In this document: positions 50,629-63,914 of the stretch, in pieces
How the letters are laid out: each line of letters starts with the position of its first letter
Position numbering within the stretch: the first letter of the stretch is position 1
Origin: Kudoa neothunni
Taxonomy: Eukaryota; Cnidaria
DNA: 64,000 nucleotides
Direction: 5' to 3'
Assembly: GCA_964304625.1 (NCBI GenBank)
Contig: OZ199838.1
Span: 14,756,001-14,820,000 of the forward strand
Program-made: the position numbers and the translations under genes
The notes under the pieces: model-generated
What the model saw: the letters and a program-made list of their open reading frames with translations, nothing else
Told to the model about the DNA's origin: nothing
Databases searched by the model: none

Positions 50629-52352
50629 ATGGAGAAAACTCAGACATTAGCTACTGCCGAATGTAGTGCGTCTACTAATGAAACTTTCAAAAAATCCACA
50701 ATCATAAGATTATGTAATTTGTCTGGTTCTGTGACTGAAAAAATGGCCAGACAATTGCTTGAAAATTTCTCTCCGCTAGAAGAATTCGTCATGTATCCAA
50801 AAGAGTATCATTTATCCGCTATTTATGGACAATATAAGCTGTAACACTGTTCTAGTAAATCTATTCCAACCGCAACAAAAGTTGTGTACGCGAGATTTAA
50901 AGATCCCGAGGCGTACAAATGTGCTATTCATCTTACGAGCTCTTTGTTGCTTGATCGACCTTTAATAGTAGTTCCAATGTCTTCGAGTAGTTATTAATAT
51001 ATTCAAATTTGAATTGAATGCATTGAATTTTTAGATGAAATTCCTTCCGAAGTTAGTGCTATAAATACGGCCACTCAATTGTCTTCTGAAGAAGTCTCCC
51101 AAGTAATCAACTATGTTTTGACTGCCGAACTGATAGCTAATCGTAAATTACCATGTTTAGTTGGTTGTCGGTGGTGCTTTGGTTGGAAGTGGTATAAATG
51201 TAAGTTGTTGCAATTTAAGCAATGTGTTTTATTATTGTGTGAAAGATTGCGTTAAATTTTGGATTTCCTTACGTTCCCACACCCCCCGAGTTACCCCCAG
51301 ATTACTCATCCAGACGTCAGAGTGAAGTAAGACGTACAATCTTTGTGAACAACATCCACCCAGATGTAATTAGTTTATGAGTAATGGACGTTCTGTAACA
51401 ATGATTTTCGATAGGTAACTGCTGAAGTATTGTTGACATTGTTTTCCGGTGTCGGTGAGGTGCGTTATATTAGATTATTTGATGATAAAACCTCTCCCAA
51501 CAAGTATTTTTCTAATCAAGTAAACATCAGTTAATAATTTGGCTAGATGTGCATTTGTCGAATTCACCGAATCAACTACTGTTTATCCAGCGTTGCAGTT
51601 TCATGAATTCCCTCTTTTTGAATTGCCTATTGGGTATGTGCTGTTGTGTTGATATTGTTATGAAACGAAATGTTTTTGTGTAGTGTTACGTTTGCAGTGA
51701 CCTCCATCAACAAAGATACACAAGTCTCATCGGTAACGTCTAAATCTAAATCTTCAAGGTGGACTAACATTGAACGAATTGCTATATTTAACCAATTTCT
51801 TATTACTTTAGAAGTCCATCCAGGAAAGCTTATAGGTCGCCTAGTAGGAGATCACCGAGTAGGTCACGACGATCTCCCTCTCACAGGAGAAGATCTCGAT
51901 CTCGCGAAGTTTCAAGGAGACATCGTAGAGATTCAGGTTCAAGAGACCGTGTTTCGAAATCTCGTCGAAGCAAAAGCCCTAAGCCAGAACGCAGCCATAA
52001 AAAACGTTCAAGATCCCGCGATGATGAACATTACGAATCGAAACGTGCCAAGAAACGTAGAAGAACTTCTTCGGTTTCTTCAGACAAAGATGCCGAACGA
52101 AAGTCACGTAAGAAATCCAAAAGCGGAAAATCCTCCTCAAGAAAAAAGTCTCATTCCAGTTCTGTTGAAAACTCCCCTAAACGCAGTAAACGCCATTCTT
52201 CTCACAAAGACGATTCGGCACGTAAAAGAGAATCGAACGATAAACACAACCATGATGCTAATTCACCCTCTGTGGATTGGTCAGAAGAAGAACGATTGTA
52301 TCTTGAATCTAAGAAAAATGACCAACATTTGAATAGTTCGAACCAGCAATAG
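50629..52352 (+). CDS. SREK1: SREK1-like SR splicing regulator, 9 exons
   Basis: Nuclear SR-related protein that modulates splice-site choice. Exons: 50629-50804, 50856-50989, 51035-51102, 51161-51199, 51246-51365, 51415-51503, 51547-51633, 51684-51758 and 51812-52352; introns 43-58 nt; 442 residues. The first RRM starts near residue 24 (TIIRLCNLSGSVTEKMARQL to LLDRPLIVVP), matching SREK1 DRALIVVP. A linker follows, then RRM2 from about residue 168 (RRTIFVNNIHPDVTAEVLL; SGVGEVRYIRLFDDKTSP; CAFVEFTES), matching SREK1 RRTVYVGNL. The last exon encodes an RS domain (SPSRRSPSRSRRSPSHRRR and on) ending in an acidic tail. The intron between exons 3 and 4 is the least certain. The open frame at 51670-52332 is misleading past 51758, where it is the RS exon read out of frame. 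Confidence 0.9.
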
Positions 52353-55300
52353 ACGTCACTCCTACCTAATAAATAAAAAAGCCCAATCAACTCCAACTGA
52401 CGATTCTACTCTCTTATTTTTATTAATTCATCTTCGTCTCCGTCCAATTATTACAATATACAATATCGACTCGATTCTATTGTTGTGTTTATGTGTATAA
52501 TAGTATTTAAGTTTGCGAATTTTTATACGTGCGTTAAATTTTAACGAATGCAAAAGGTCTTTTCGTTGATAGGGCCTGAATTTTTTAGTCTCGTACATTC
52601 GTATTTTGTATTGAATCCAAGGATATTTGATATGTGTTTTGGAACAAATTCAGAGTAGTCCCATGCGGTTGTAGAATTTTTACGGGAGTTTACCTTGTGA
52701 TTTTATCCGTTGCTTTATGACATTCGGTTGGAACAGCGCTTCTTGAATCAAGTCGAGTTTGTATCTACATATAATGTATAATGACGAGATGAATGAAAAA
52801 TTTAACTTTGTGAGAAAAATTGGATCGTTTTTTTATTTCATTTAACTTATTAAAGGAATGAAAATTATTCTTTGTAGCTCAATGCTTAATACATTAGGTG
52901 ACCAAAGACTCGCAAAACCGTTGATTTGTAATTTGATTAATAATTTTATAGATAAGATGAATTTGAATTGAAATAAGCAAAAATAGAATTATTGAATGAT
53001 TTTGAATATTTTAATAATTAATTGAATAAAAAACAAAATTATCGGTGAAATGCCAACATTGGTTGATGAGTTAATTTATCAAATATCTGGATTGGTTAAA
53101 AAGAAAACATATTTTTGTTTTCTCATTGGAGATTTCTTAAAAGATAAAAAATAAAATTATTAAGAGCACAAATATGCTGAGGAAATTGAACTAAAAGTAA
53201 TAATGGAATCTGCTAGCGTTTACCAACGAGAAAATATACAGTAAGAGTTATTGGCACTCTCCGGTAGTGAAAATAATACAGTGATTGGTTTTTCAAATAT
53301 TGAAAAATTGATGAATCAGGTTATTTTATATTGTGTAAATTACGCCAATATTTGTTTCATGTACCGCGAACATCCGTAATTGTGGAACGAAGTTTTACAA
53401 AACTGAGGCATTAACTCACAGAATAATGAACTTATTTAATATAGAAAATTTGGAAAATGTTTCTAATCTTATATTTTAGAGGAATTTATACAAATATTAT
53501 TTATTTCATCGAATTTTTCGTAATCTCGATGGCGGATGCGCTATTAGTGGAACAAACGTCGAAAATTATGACCTCTAATTATAAGCTATTTCAAAAATTT
53601 AAAGTAGAAGTTGAATTTTTCGCTTTATAAAAATTTATATCTTATTGATTAAGAATAATTATGCATGCTGCAGAATTTGTATATTTACTTTGTAGGATTT
53701 TTGATATTTTTATGATCAAATAAACAGGAATAAACTTATTTTTAATTTATCCAAAAAATCATTTTCTGAAACTAAACGATTGCTAAAAATATATACATTA
53801 AAATATATTTTATAATACAGGTTTTCGAAATCAAATCTTTAATTCAGTAAAATCGTTTTATATTAATTGTAAACGCTTTTATTGTAGTAGTAATCTAAAT
53901 GATCAATAATTAAATATATTGCAGAAAAAGTTTAATTTATTTTTTATTAAATATTGTTTGTATTATTAATTATGTTTGTTCTTAATAAGAAAAAAATGGA
54001 ATGGGATAATACATGAGCTAAGATATGGCAAATTCCAACATTTTAACATAAATATATTTTATTTACATTTTAACGCTCTCAATTAATTTTCACAGAACAA
54101 TTTTCGAAACAAATAAACGAAAAAATTGATAGGCAGGGTGAGTTTTAATGGTCACGGAGTATATTTCTGCCACTCTCAAGACTCTACTAAATAGAGCGCA
54201 TTTACGCAAATAAATTTAAAAATCTAAACCATCATTAACCTTCAAATGCAGTGTTTCCAACGGGAGGCATGAAAAAATTTTGAGGCATGGAAATTTTTAA
54301 ACGTTTAATGAATCGCTCTGGTGTGACAGATAATGATGAGATAATTGGACAGTATGACGTATTTTGAAATCAATATCACTCTTTTTTAAGTGACGATTAA
54401 CATCACAAAAAATTTTGAGAAAGGTGGGAACGAAACATTTTTTATGGAAAAAGTGGGACGCGATCCAAAACAGGTTGTGAAACATTGCTTTAATGGACCG
54501 AAAATCGACTGCACTCTGATGGACCCTGGGGTATAAAACTACCCTGGATTTTTATTTGATTGCTTGTTACAACAAAAATCCGTAAGAAGAAATATTGAAG
54601 ATTTCGACGGATAAAAAAGAAGAATAGAATGTTGTAGCGCAAATAAATTCGTTAATAATCCCGATAATTCAATCCAACAAATATCACTTTCGCCAACAAT
54701 TGTCGTATTAGTTTTTAATTCTGATTTCGATTGGTTGTGTGTTGTTCTAATTAAGACTTTTAAAATTAAAATATTAATCTACATAATTCCTTCACATGTT
54801 CCTTGTATCATATATAAATTGCATTTAATGCAAACAAGACTCACAAACATTTATTAGGTTGTTCTAACCAAAATTTGTTGAAAATTGCGCGCACAACGGT
54901 TTTTAATCCATTTTCTTGGAATTGGGATTAAAGGCGGTTTAAGATTTTTCGTTTCCATGATTCTCTCCATTAGTAAGTCATATAATAATTTCGCCATCAT
55001 TTCAAGAACTTGCTCTGAAAAATATCGTCACCAAAAAATGGTTTTATATTGAATCACGTGACCTGCTTACATTTTGTAAACGTTATATTGTAAAATCTAG
55101 TCTATAGAAAATCCTAAAACTCATCATTTAAATTAAAAATTATTTCTTCTTTGACCTTAGCCAAAAAAATTGTGGGGTAGTTTTCTTCCCAAAGTCCATC
55201 GGAGGATGGAAAATGTATATTTCCGTTAAAACAATAGATAAAAATTGTTACTTTATTTCAATACGTAAACAAAATTATTTTGAAGGAATGCAAGTAGTCT

Positions 55301-55931
55301 CAAAACGTTTTAAATTATAAGTAAAGAATTATACAATAAACAAATTCTCATTGGAGTAGATTTCTACACCAAATCCCTTAGGGGGTTAAAGTATATAAAA
55401 TTTGCCATTTTTCCAACACATTTTAAAAACGAAATACATTTTTAAATAATTCGTGATACCACTTATCGCATTGAGCCATTCATATTTCTATTTGCACAAA
55501 CCGATTCGAATTTAAAAACTCCATTTGATTTAACTAAATAATCCTCCTGAATTGTTTAGGCTGTAATAAAGTTAATGGAACAAACAAAATAATAATTTTT
55601 CAGCCGGGAAAAAATTAAATAGTTTATTAATATTATATTATTTTCTCTATTGATGAGATAACTTTGATGTATTTTTTTTATTAAATTTCATTATAAAAAT
55701 GGCGTATGCTTGCTTTTCTCTTTACACGATTCAATGTTCATTTTAAATGGAAAATGGCCGAAAAGATTAGGACGAACAATTATTTCACTAAAATTAGACT
55801 GTATTATGTAACGAAAACTATCATTTAGAAAGATTAACTTTAAATATATTTTCGAAGTTGTTTGTGGCTCTAATCCGTAAGCAATTTTTAAAGAACAAGC
55901 CATTCAATTTAAATTAATAATTATCATAATA
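52353..55931. other. 3.6 kb intergenic DNA, no gene seen
   Basis: The left end contains the SREK1 3' region. At 54249 a hAT-like end CAGTGTTTCCAACGGGAGGC occurs, with a GC-richer 250-bp stretch after it and ACTACCCTGG at 54540; no true pair was confirmed. The minus-strand ORF at 55903-55691 has no recognisable family. Confidence 0.45.
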
Positions 55932-57699
55932 CAGTCGAACTCCGTTTATCCAAACATCGCGTTATCCGTACGATTTTTTAAAATTAATTTGAAAATGATG
56001 TAGGTTCTAAATAAAAAAATTTCGTTTAACCGAAATTTCAGCAACCGCAATCTGAAACAACATAACGTAGATAATCTAGTATTTTATGTTCAAAATGCAA
56101 CCATGCTGATGATGAATAGATAAATGTTAGGAAAAGACAACTTCCCTTATATCTTTTCATGAATAATATAATATAAAAAATGGAATTTATGGGATTGTTT
56201 AATCACAAATTAGCAGTAACTTTAAAAGACCAATTTATCCACGGAGATGGTCCATTTCAACAAGGTTCAAAAATCTGTTTTTCCCATCACACCTCTACTT
56301 TTAAGTCTTTTTTGAGTCGTAACAATTATTAATCAAAATTACATTATAGGAATAAACAATATCTTAATTAAAGAAGAAATTCTAAATATTGCTATGGAGA
56401 ACTCTGAGAAAATACCTCTCATTGTTACTTAAATTATTCTTATTGCCCTTATTGGTATAACCCACAATATCGAAATAGGGAGGAAATTATAAAAAAATTA
56501 ATAATAGTCCATATTTTAAAATCTAAAATGTATCCTTCTAACATGACACATATCGATAGTACGCGTGTGCCGACTGATTGATCTAAAATTTTTGTACCTT
56601 AACCCTTCCTGTACCAAGCTCAAAAAATTCCATATGGGCCCATGGGGTATCTACAGGATCTCAGGAGAAATCAGCTTAAAACTATTTTTTCCCAATTTCA
56701 AGTAAATAAAAACATCTTTACAAGATATTTTAACCCATAAACATTTCATATATTATTGTTTATCATCGGTCATGAAATTTGATTCACCGATTGGTATTCT
56801 ACAATTTAAGCATCAAGCTACCCAAAATAAATCTTTTATAAAAAATTTTTTAGATATTATGTAGTTCCAAGTTCTGAAAAAATCCAATTTCGGATAGAGC
56901 TTTTAATTTCATGGAGAAGTGTACCAACAAACCTATCAACATACCAATGAAAATATTTGGGTAACAAGGGCACACGAGATCATCCTCAGGCTATGGCAAC
57001 GCCTTAATCTCAAAATCAGGCTTCTACTCCATGTTATGCATTAAACATCCATCAAACCCTATTACACGGTTAAATTAAGTTTAAGCATAATCACGATGAA
57101 ACTCTCGACTCTACAACGAAACAACATTCATCAGACCACGATTGTTATGAATTAATGTTCGTTAATCCTTATATTTTAAATTTGAAAATATCTAGCCTAA
57201 ATTAAAATTATTTAAATATTCAAAAACATATAAATGAATATTTTTCAGTCGCAACAATGATAATTATGAACGAAAACATCGGACCAATTAAAAATTTGAA
57301 GCCATACGTCTTGTGAAGAGTTAAATTCAAATTTTTACCTATTGATCTGCTAAATTAATATGGAAGCATTCATAAAATCTCAATAGAATAAATTTTGTCT
57401 ATTAGCAATTAGGAAGAAATTATCTTATTTGGGTACCTAATATACTCCGCCTGGTACCAGAAAGGGTAGTAATTTTCCCATATTTTATTCGCAAGTTTAA
57501 TCTATATATAGTAAGAATTGTCTTTAAAAATATAAAACAAATATTTAATAATGCAAAATAAAAAAGAATCTAAACAACCTACAATTTTTCCCCCTTCGCA
57601 CGTGCGCATACGCCAAACTTCGTTTAACCGAAATTTCAGTATCCGAAGGAAAATTGCAAGATCCCAACATTTTTGGGTAAACGGGGCTCGATTTTACTT
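55932..57699. mobile_element. Tigger/pogo-type element with a nested insertion
   Basis: The left end CAGTCGAACTCCGTTTATCC follows TA. The right end, reversed, reads AAGTAAAATCGAGCCCCGTT then TACCC, before TA. Subterminal TTTCGTTTAACCGAAATTTC near 56020 is repeated inversely near 57620 (CTTCGTTTAACCGAAATTTC), which confirms the pair. The ends differ from the GCGTAATTTT family of 10950, so this is a second Tigger subfamily. No transposase frame remains. About half of its 1.77 kb is explained by a piggyBac-like insert at 56603-57466. Confidence 0.65.
56603..57466. mobile_element. Small piggyBac-like element nested in the Tigger element
   Basis: TTAA precedes CCCTTCCTGTACCAAGC on the left. The right end, reversed, is CCCTTTCTGGTACCAGGCGG, preceded by a degenerate ACTA in place of TTAA. 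A palindromic CCATATGGGCCCATGG lies just inside the left end, similar in placement to the palindromes of the piggyBac copy at 22811. No coding capacity is seen in 864 bp. Confidence 0.45.
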
Positions 57700-59330
57700 T
57701 ATACAATTAATTTATAATTTTATGGATTATTTTATTCTTGATCAAATAAAATTTTAAGATAATTATAGCATTCACAATAAAAACCTTTAAAATAAAGTGA
57801 GTTTTTGATTAATCATCTAAAAATTATTTTCTTGAGCGATATAAATTTTATATAAACAAAAATTAAACAATCACTAAAATATATTGCTGTCAAATTAGAG
57901 CTAAGAATCTAGTCGAATGATGAAGCCTGGAATATCATCTGTGATTAATAACATGAAAGCTATACGAATTTGATCGAAGCATGCGGAGATTATCTTCATA
58001 TAACCGAGTTTAGAATTAATGTAATTATTTTTCGCATCTAAAAGTATTTAAATAGATTTTTAAATAGTTAATTTTATTTCTTAAAATATATATTAGAGCT
58101 CACCGGAACGTTCTCATAAATTTTTCAACATATTCATGGAAATAATTAGAAATCCCCATGTTTTATCTTTTTTTATATTAAATAAACTTTTTAAAAGTCT
58201 TATGTTGTATGAATAACGTGGTAAAACTTTACTTTTGTCTCATTATTGAAATTTACAAATATAATCCCGTTGATAACAAATTTTTATATTATTACCAGAA
58301 TGATTGCCGCATGAAGAAACATATATTATTATGAATTTTATTGTGAATTTAAATTATTAAACATTGTTTCATGACAGTTAATCATGCGGAAAAAGATGTA
58401 CATGAAAATAAATTTCGCAGTTGCGCACATGTAGGCGCGCAAGCGGGCACTTAAAATTTTTTATCTATTGATAGTACTGAATAATAAGAGACACATTCGT
58501 AGACATTGGTTCTAAGAGAAAATGGATAATCAAAATATTACATTAATTTTTGGTTCAAGTTTTAGTTAAATTAGTGGTTTCATTTCTTAAAATTGAAATG
58601 GTATTAGTTATTAAGACTACGCATCATGGCTGATAAGTTGATAATGAGATATAATAATATGTGTTTCTGATTTTTTTTTAGTCAGAGCTATATTAATTAA
58701 TCATATTGCAGTATTAACCTAAAATAAAATTCTATTATACTAATTGTTATATGGCCTCTTCTTCGAAGTTAATTTTTGAACAAAAATTGTGAAGTATTCT
58801 AGAGTTTTCGTTGGAGTAACTTAACCCCATAAATGCCGCTTAAATTTAACAAAGCACTTTCATAATTCGATGCGATAGTTATATATCTAAATAGATGGAA
58901 ATGAGAGTTTTTAAATAATAGATTTTATTACAATAAAATGATTGAATTTAATCGTTAATATCTCAAATTATTCAATTATTTAAATTAGAATAATCAGTTA
59001 ACAAAAAAATGAATTTATTATATTTTATTGTTTCAAACCAAGATAAACATTGTAAATAACCTCTACTAACAAAAAGGTTTAATTTTGGAATATAAAGAAA
59101 ACCTGATAGATATTTAAATATTTAAGAATACAATTTAAATTTTGATATAAACTATAAATGAATTGATTACAATATCTAAACAGTTTAAATTTCAATTATC
59201 GAAATATTAGTAAATTTGTGTTTATAATATTATAAATAATAGAAAAATATGATAAAATTCATTAGATGGTCACGTAGGAAAATATAATAATCTTATTAGA
59301 TTATTAGTACTATTAAACGTAGTTTTTACG
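57700..59330. other. Intergenic DNA upstream of the ADAM-like gene
   Basis: AT-rich with no supported exon. A patch at about 58418-58452 (GCGCACATGTAGGCGCGCAA) is GC-richer and resembles transposon-end sequences seen elsewhere in the window, but has no visible partner. Confidence 0.45.
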
Positions 59331-61811
59331 ATGATAAAGAAAATGACTGCTTTTCTCATATTCATTTTTTACAGTTTTTATCACTGTAAATATGATATTA
59401 TCATTAAAAATATTATTTTGAGTTAGTTCATGGATTGGATTCATCTAATAACAATGAAGTATATGCTTAGTGTAACTTACTTAAGGACATTTTTTAGTTA
59501 TGGAATGATCCTAAATATTTGAAGCGCATCGAACAAACACAATACGTCCATATTAATGTTTATAAAGCCAAAAGCACGGTAACATACATAACTGTTAGTT
59601 TTACATATTGGTATAGATTAGGCTCGATGAGAGAGCACCTGGTTATATGAAACAAGTAGTATTGAAGTCAATGCAAGTAGCTTTATTGATAAGAGACATC
59701 TTAAAAAATTTTTTTAGACATACGCATGGCATAATATAAAAATAATAGTTGATTCATTTCAGAGAGTCAAATTTTATGGGTATGGAGCAAATTTAGAAAC
59801 ATTGACCAATCGTCTGGAAACTTATTTCGAAACCTTATCAATTAGTAGAGGATATCATATAATGTTTGTGTAATAAATCAACGAAACACCTTCACGCTAA
59901 TACTTGTTGATTTAGCTACCAATATTACGATAAAATAGAAAAAACCATTGGTAAAGCTAGATTTAAATTTTGGAACAATCCAGTGTACGGTTACGCTATT
60001 TCTCAGGTTAACTATTTCTACAACTAAAATTGTGCTATAAAAATAATCTATTCGCTAATCAGATATCAATTGGTGATCCTCTTGATCATACAACACATCA
60101 CGTCACATTTTCTCATGAACTAGGTCATTTACTTGGTATGTGGCACGTTAGTAGCGGAAGTAACCAAAATTAATCCAAAAATATTCATATGAATACGATT
60201 ATATAGCAAGCCTATGTTTTGACGAGCAGTCGAGATGTATTATGCAACCCCAAATTTTCTCCTGGTAAACTTGAATTAACAGCTTTCGTATCAATAGATG
60301 ATAATATAATTAATAGGCCAACAGAGTTGTCATATCCCCCTGGGTTCAGTGTGAAAGCATTTGGAAATTTGTCTCAATATCTGGAAAATAATCACAGAAA
60401 TGATTTTTTAATCGTAATATTAAACAATCTATAAATATAAATCATTAAATCAAACGTAGAAAAATGTCAATATTCCTATTTTCCAAGTGTGTGGAAATGG
60501 CATGGTAGATCCTGGAGAAGAATGTGATTGTGGATTTGAAAAGAATTGCATAAGAAATGGGGAAATTAATTGCTGCGATATGACAATTTGCAAACTTAAA
60601 CAAAATGCCGAATGCTCAAAAGGGGAATGTTGTTTATCATGCAAAGTGGTGTTTGTGTTATCGAGTCAAATTAAATCTAAATTTCGAAAACATAAAGCTT
60701 GTTAAAAGGGGTAAAGTATGCCGTAAGGCTGATGAATGCCACATGGAAGAAACATGTTCAGGAAAGAGTCCATTTGTAGTTGAATTTATGTTTCGGATGA
60801 ATCGAATTATTCATTTAATAGTGTCCAACTATTAACAAAAAACCAGATGGAACACCATGCAATAGAGAAAATGTAACTATATAAATGTAATGTATCCAGC
60901 GTGACACTACTTTTTCCAAACAAGGCCTTTTGTGTCAATGGAATATGTCCTGATGCCAATCGACAATGTTCACAGTTGCATCATCATGGTAATTAGGAAT
61001 TCGTACAAAATCCTATAATGTTTCTAATTATGTATAGAATGGAGACCGTACGATCCAAGTTGTATCGATTTGGTGGACCCAAAAAAGGAATTTGATTTGA
61101 GTGATACAAAGATAAAAACGAGGCAATTTTATAATGTATATTGTTACAATACATAGTTATTAACTAGTCGGTCATATTGTGGTTTGTTGCCTTGTTATTA
61201 CCCTTATGGAACTGGTTTATATGGAGACTGTGTGTGGGATAAAAGAGGTGGTCATTGCTCGTAACATTAATTGCAGTACATTTTCAATATTCCTCTAATT
61301 AAAGATCGGCAAAACCTGATGTTGCAAGGGATTTTCTAGGATTTATTCCCAATGGGCACAATTGCGGTGAAAATAGGGTAAAAAATCCATGAATATCATT
61401 GTTCACTAAAATTTTAAATCTTTAAAGATGTGCTTAAACAATAGATGCATTGATGCAATCGAAAATAGAAGAAGATGCCAAAATATAAGATGTCCAGATG
61501 GATTAGTATCGTGAAGTATTTTTTTAAATATCATAATTGGCTAACTAGGTTTGCCACATGGGTACCTGCGAAAATGCTTATAAAGATTTTAGTTCTTGTA
61601 AGAATGTGGTTTGTCCTGAAAATAAAGTACCATTTGATTCATCTAAATATTATTAATACTTCTTTTAAAGTACTGTAACAAATACGGCGAATGCTCCTAC
61701 TACATAACGTACTAATATCAACTAGTACCATCTTAATTTGCTGTTAGGCCAGAAAACTTCATATACGCTGAAGATGATTCTTTTTTTCTCCATAATGACA
61801 ATGCCCCGTAA
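59331..61811 (+). CDS. Secreted ADAM-like metalloprotease-disintegrin, about 20 exons
   Basis: Zinc endopeptidase of the reprolysin (M12B) family. Exons: 59331-59385, 59427-59458, 59498-59578, 59617-59676, 59718-59863, 59916-60006, 60063-60159, 60207-60264, 60350-60413, 60460-60648, 60698-60775, 60822-60872, 60925-60988, 61038-61072 (or to 61135), 61157-61260, 61305-61377, 61428-61505, 61549-61626, 61671-61708 and 61748-61811; about 511 residues. It has a signal peptide (MIKKMTAFLIFIFYSFYH) and a protease domain from about residue 77 (KIIVDSFQRVKFYGYG). The zinc site HELGHLLGMWH has His173, Glu174, His177 and His183, with RCIMQP following. The disintegrin domain (VCGNGMVDPGEECDCG, CSKGECCLSC, CRKADECHMEETCSGKSPFC) leads to an ADAM cysteine-rich part (DGTPCN, CVNGICPD, CGLLPC, HNCGENRMCLNNRC) and two short Cys repeats. 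The pro-region is only about 55 residues and has no Cys. No membrane segment follows, so it should be secreted. The 61073-61156 intron is ambiguous (21 or 84 nt). Confidence 0.85.
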
Positions 61812-63914
61812 CTTTATTATTTCAATTTATTACAACATTATTTAAATGATAGATATATTTTATTTAACATTTTGAAAACGAATTTAATATAACTTTTTGA
61901 AATTATGGAACACATCGTTTATCTATTAATTAAATTCGAATATGTTTAAATAAAATCAATTCAATACTTTATAACTTAAAGTTATAAGGTTTTGATAAAA
62001 AATCGACACTAATTTATTGTGACTATTATAGAAGAAGAGTGAAGTATGGAGAACAAACAAATTTAGAGGTTCAAAGTATCTTATAAACAACCAATATTGT
62101 GGCATTTCGTTTAGAATGTATTCTGATCGTTATATTTGTTATTAATTTGGGTCTTCTCATATTACTGTAAAATTTTACAATTTTTTACCATTTTTATGGA
62201 CTTTGAATAGGTCAATATATTTTTTTGTAATGACAAGAACGGAATGAAACCAACAGATTTTATGGAATAGTCTTTACCTGTGAATAGATATATCTATTAT
62301 ATAATTATATATATATAATTTAATTTAGTATTGATTCAACATATTTTTTATCGATTAGTCGGCTACACATCATAATTTTTTTAAATCATTTTGATAGAAT
62401 CAAATATTAACGTAAAAATATGTAATCCATTGATAATTCTAATATACGTTTATTTTTGAAATTTTACCTTAGGAATAATATTTTTATCAACAAATTTTTT
62501 AATTATTTGACCTTTTTAATGTTTTAGTATTATTTAATACAACTTTAAATTGTCAAATTTACAGCTTAGCGTGTGTATACTCTTTTCATATCGTTTAGAT
62601 ACTCATAAAAAGGGACACAACGGGGAAAATTTAGCCAACAAATACGATAAGCTGTCGCAATAAAATTTGTATTGAAATACGAAGAATTTAAGGGTGCTAC
62701 AAAATTTATAATGCCTAGTGTTACCTAAGGAATTTTCATGTTTGTGGGGCAACTTCGAAACTACTTTTGAGTGATATTTATAATACGAAAAATCTTTAAT
62801 AATACAGAAATTTGTAGTTCAATTCATCAAGCGTCTCCAATCATTTTTTTCGTCGGCCCTGCGTAGGTAATTTTCATAGTTGATAACCATCCTTCCAGAG
62901 ATGATAATAAAAATATACAAGTATTTTCAGCTGCTTCACTGGATAATGTACAAACATCTGCGATGTATCCCACAAATATTCTATTTACAATATACAATAA
63001 AACGCAAACATAAATTCATCGTAAAAAAATCATTTCTTGACAATGTAACATCAAAATATATCAGAAAAATTTTAGATATCTATAATCAATTCACCTGTTG
63101 TTTTAATTCTTAGTATCCTTAATGCAGAAAAAATAATATAAATTAATGTACAAAATCGAATCTAATAGGTTGGTCCAAGTAATATTATAATTTCGTTTTC
63201 AATAATTTCCATCATTTTAAAGTGAAAATGATATCTTGTTCTCTTTGCAACAGGCTTATGATAAAAATGCGTCTAAATGAACATTATTGGCAATAAAGAG
63301 GAAAATACAACAAAATAATCCAATCGTTTAAAATTAGAAGAATAACTTAATGTGCATTTTCATATATTAAATTGTTTCTACGGCATTTTATGTGGCGTTC
63401 TCTACGCAGTGAAACTAAGAAATGTTCAACATTGCAACAAAATTATTGTCAATTAAGAAAATTTAATGGAAAAATTTGTAAACAGGAAAAACTATCAACG
63501 CATGTTTAGGTCTAATTTAAAGGTCAAAAAAATTGTGCTTATAAATAAGATGTATTTTGTATAATATTCGAAAAGTTTATTTTTAGAGATTTTCAGTTTC
63601 ATATTAATTTTTTAAATTAAAAAAAAGAGGAAATATGAGAACATTTAGGGTTATTGTGTTTCGTTAATAATTGCAGGTGTGTAGGACAATGTTCTATGAG
63701 GAATTCTTGATATTAAGAAGTTATTTGTAATTGTTAAATTTTTTTTCTTTATATATTCAACTTTTAAGTTTAAAAACCCAAAATTAGCTCAAGATGGTGA
63801 TGTTGACGTACCATAAATTTTTTCGTTACCCACATATTTCCATTCAAAAATGGTTTATATCTAATGATCATTCAAAATTTGAACGTAATAATGAATTCAT
63901 CGACTATGGGATCA
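61812..63914. other. Intergenic DNA, no gene seen
   Basis: A faint protein-like stretch at about 62868-63020 (VIFIVDNHPSRDDNKNIQVF) stops soon after and has no neighbours that splice to it. Otherwise AT-rich. Confidence 0.45.

Noticed and set aside
51760-52332. Long open frame overlapping the SREK1-like gene
   Set aside because: Past 51758 it is a shifted reading of the RS-domain exon; the frame with SR/RS repeats is clearly the coding one.
59579-59616. A 23-nt intron in the ADAM-like gene (starting at 59594)
   Set aside because: A GTAACA donor at 59579 gives a 38-nt intron in the same phase, matching the other introns.
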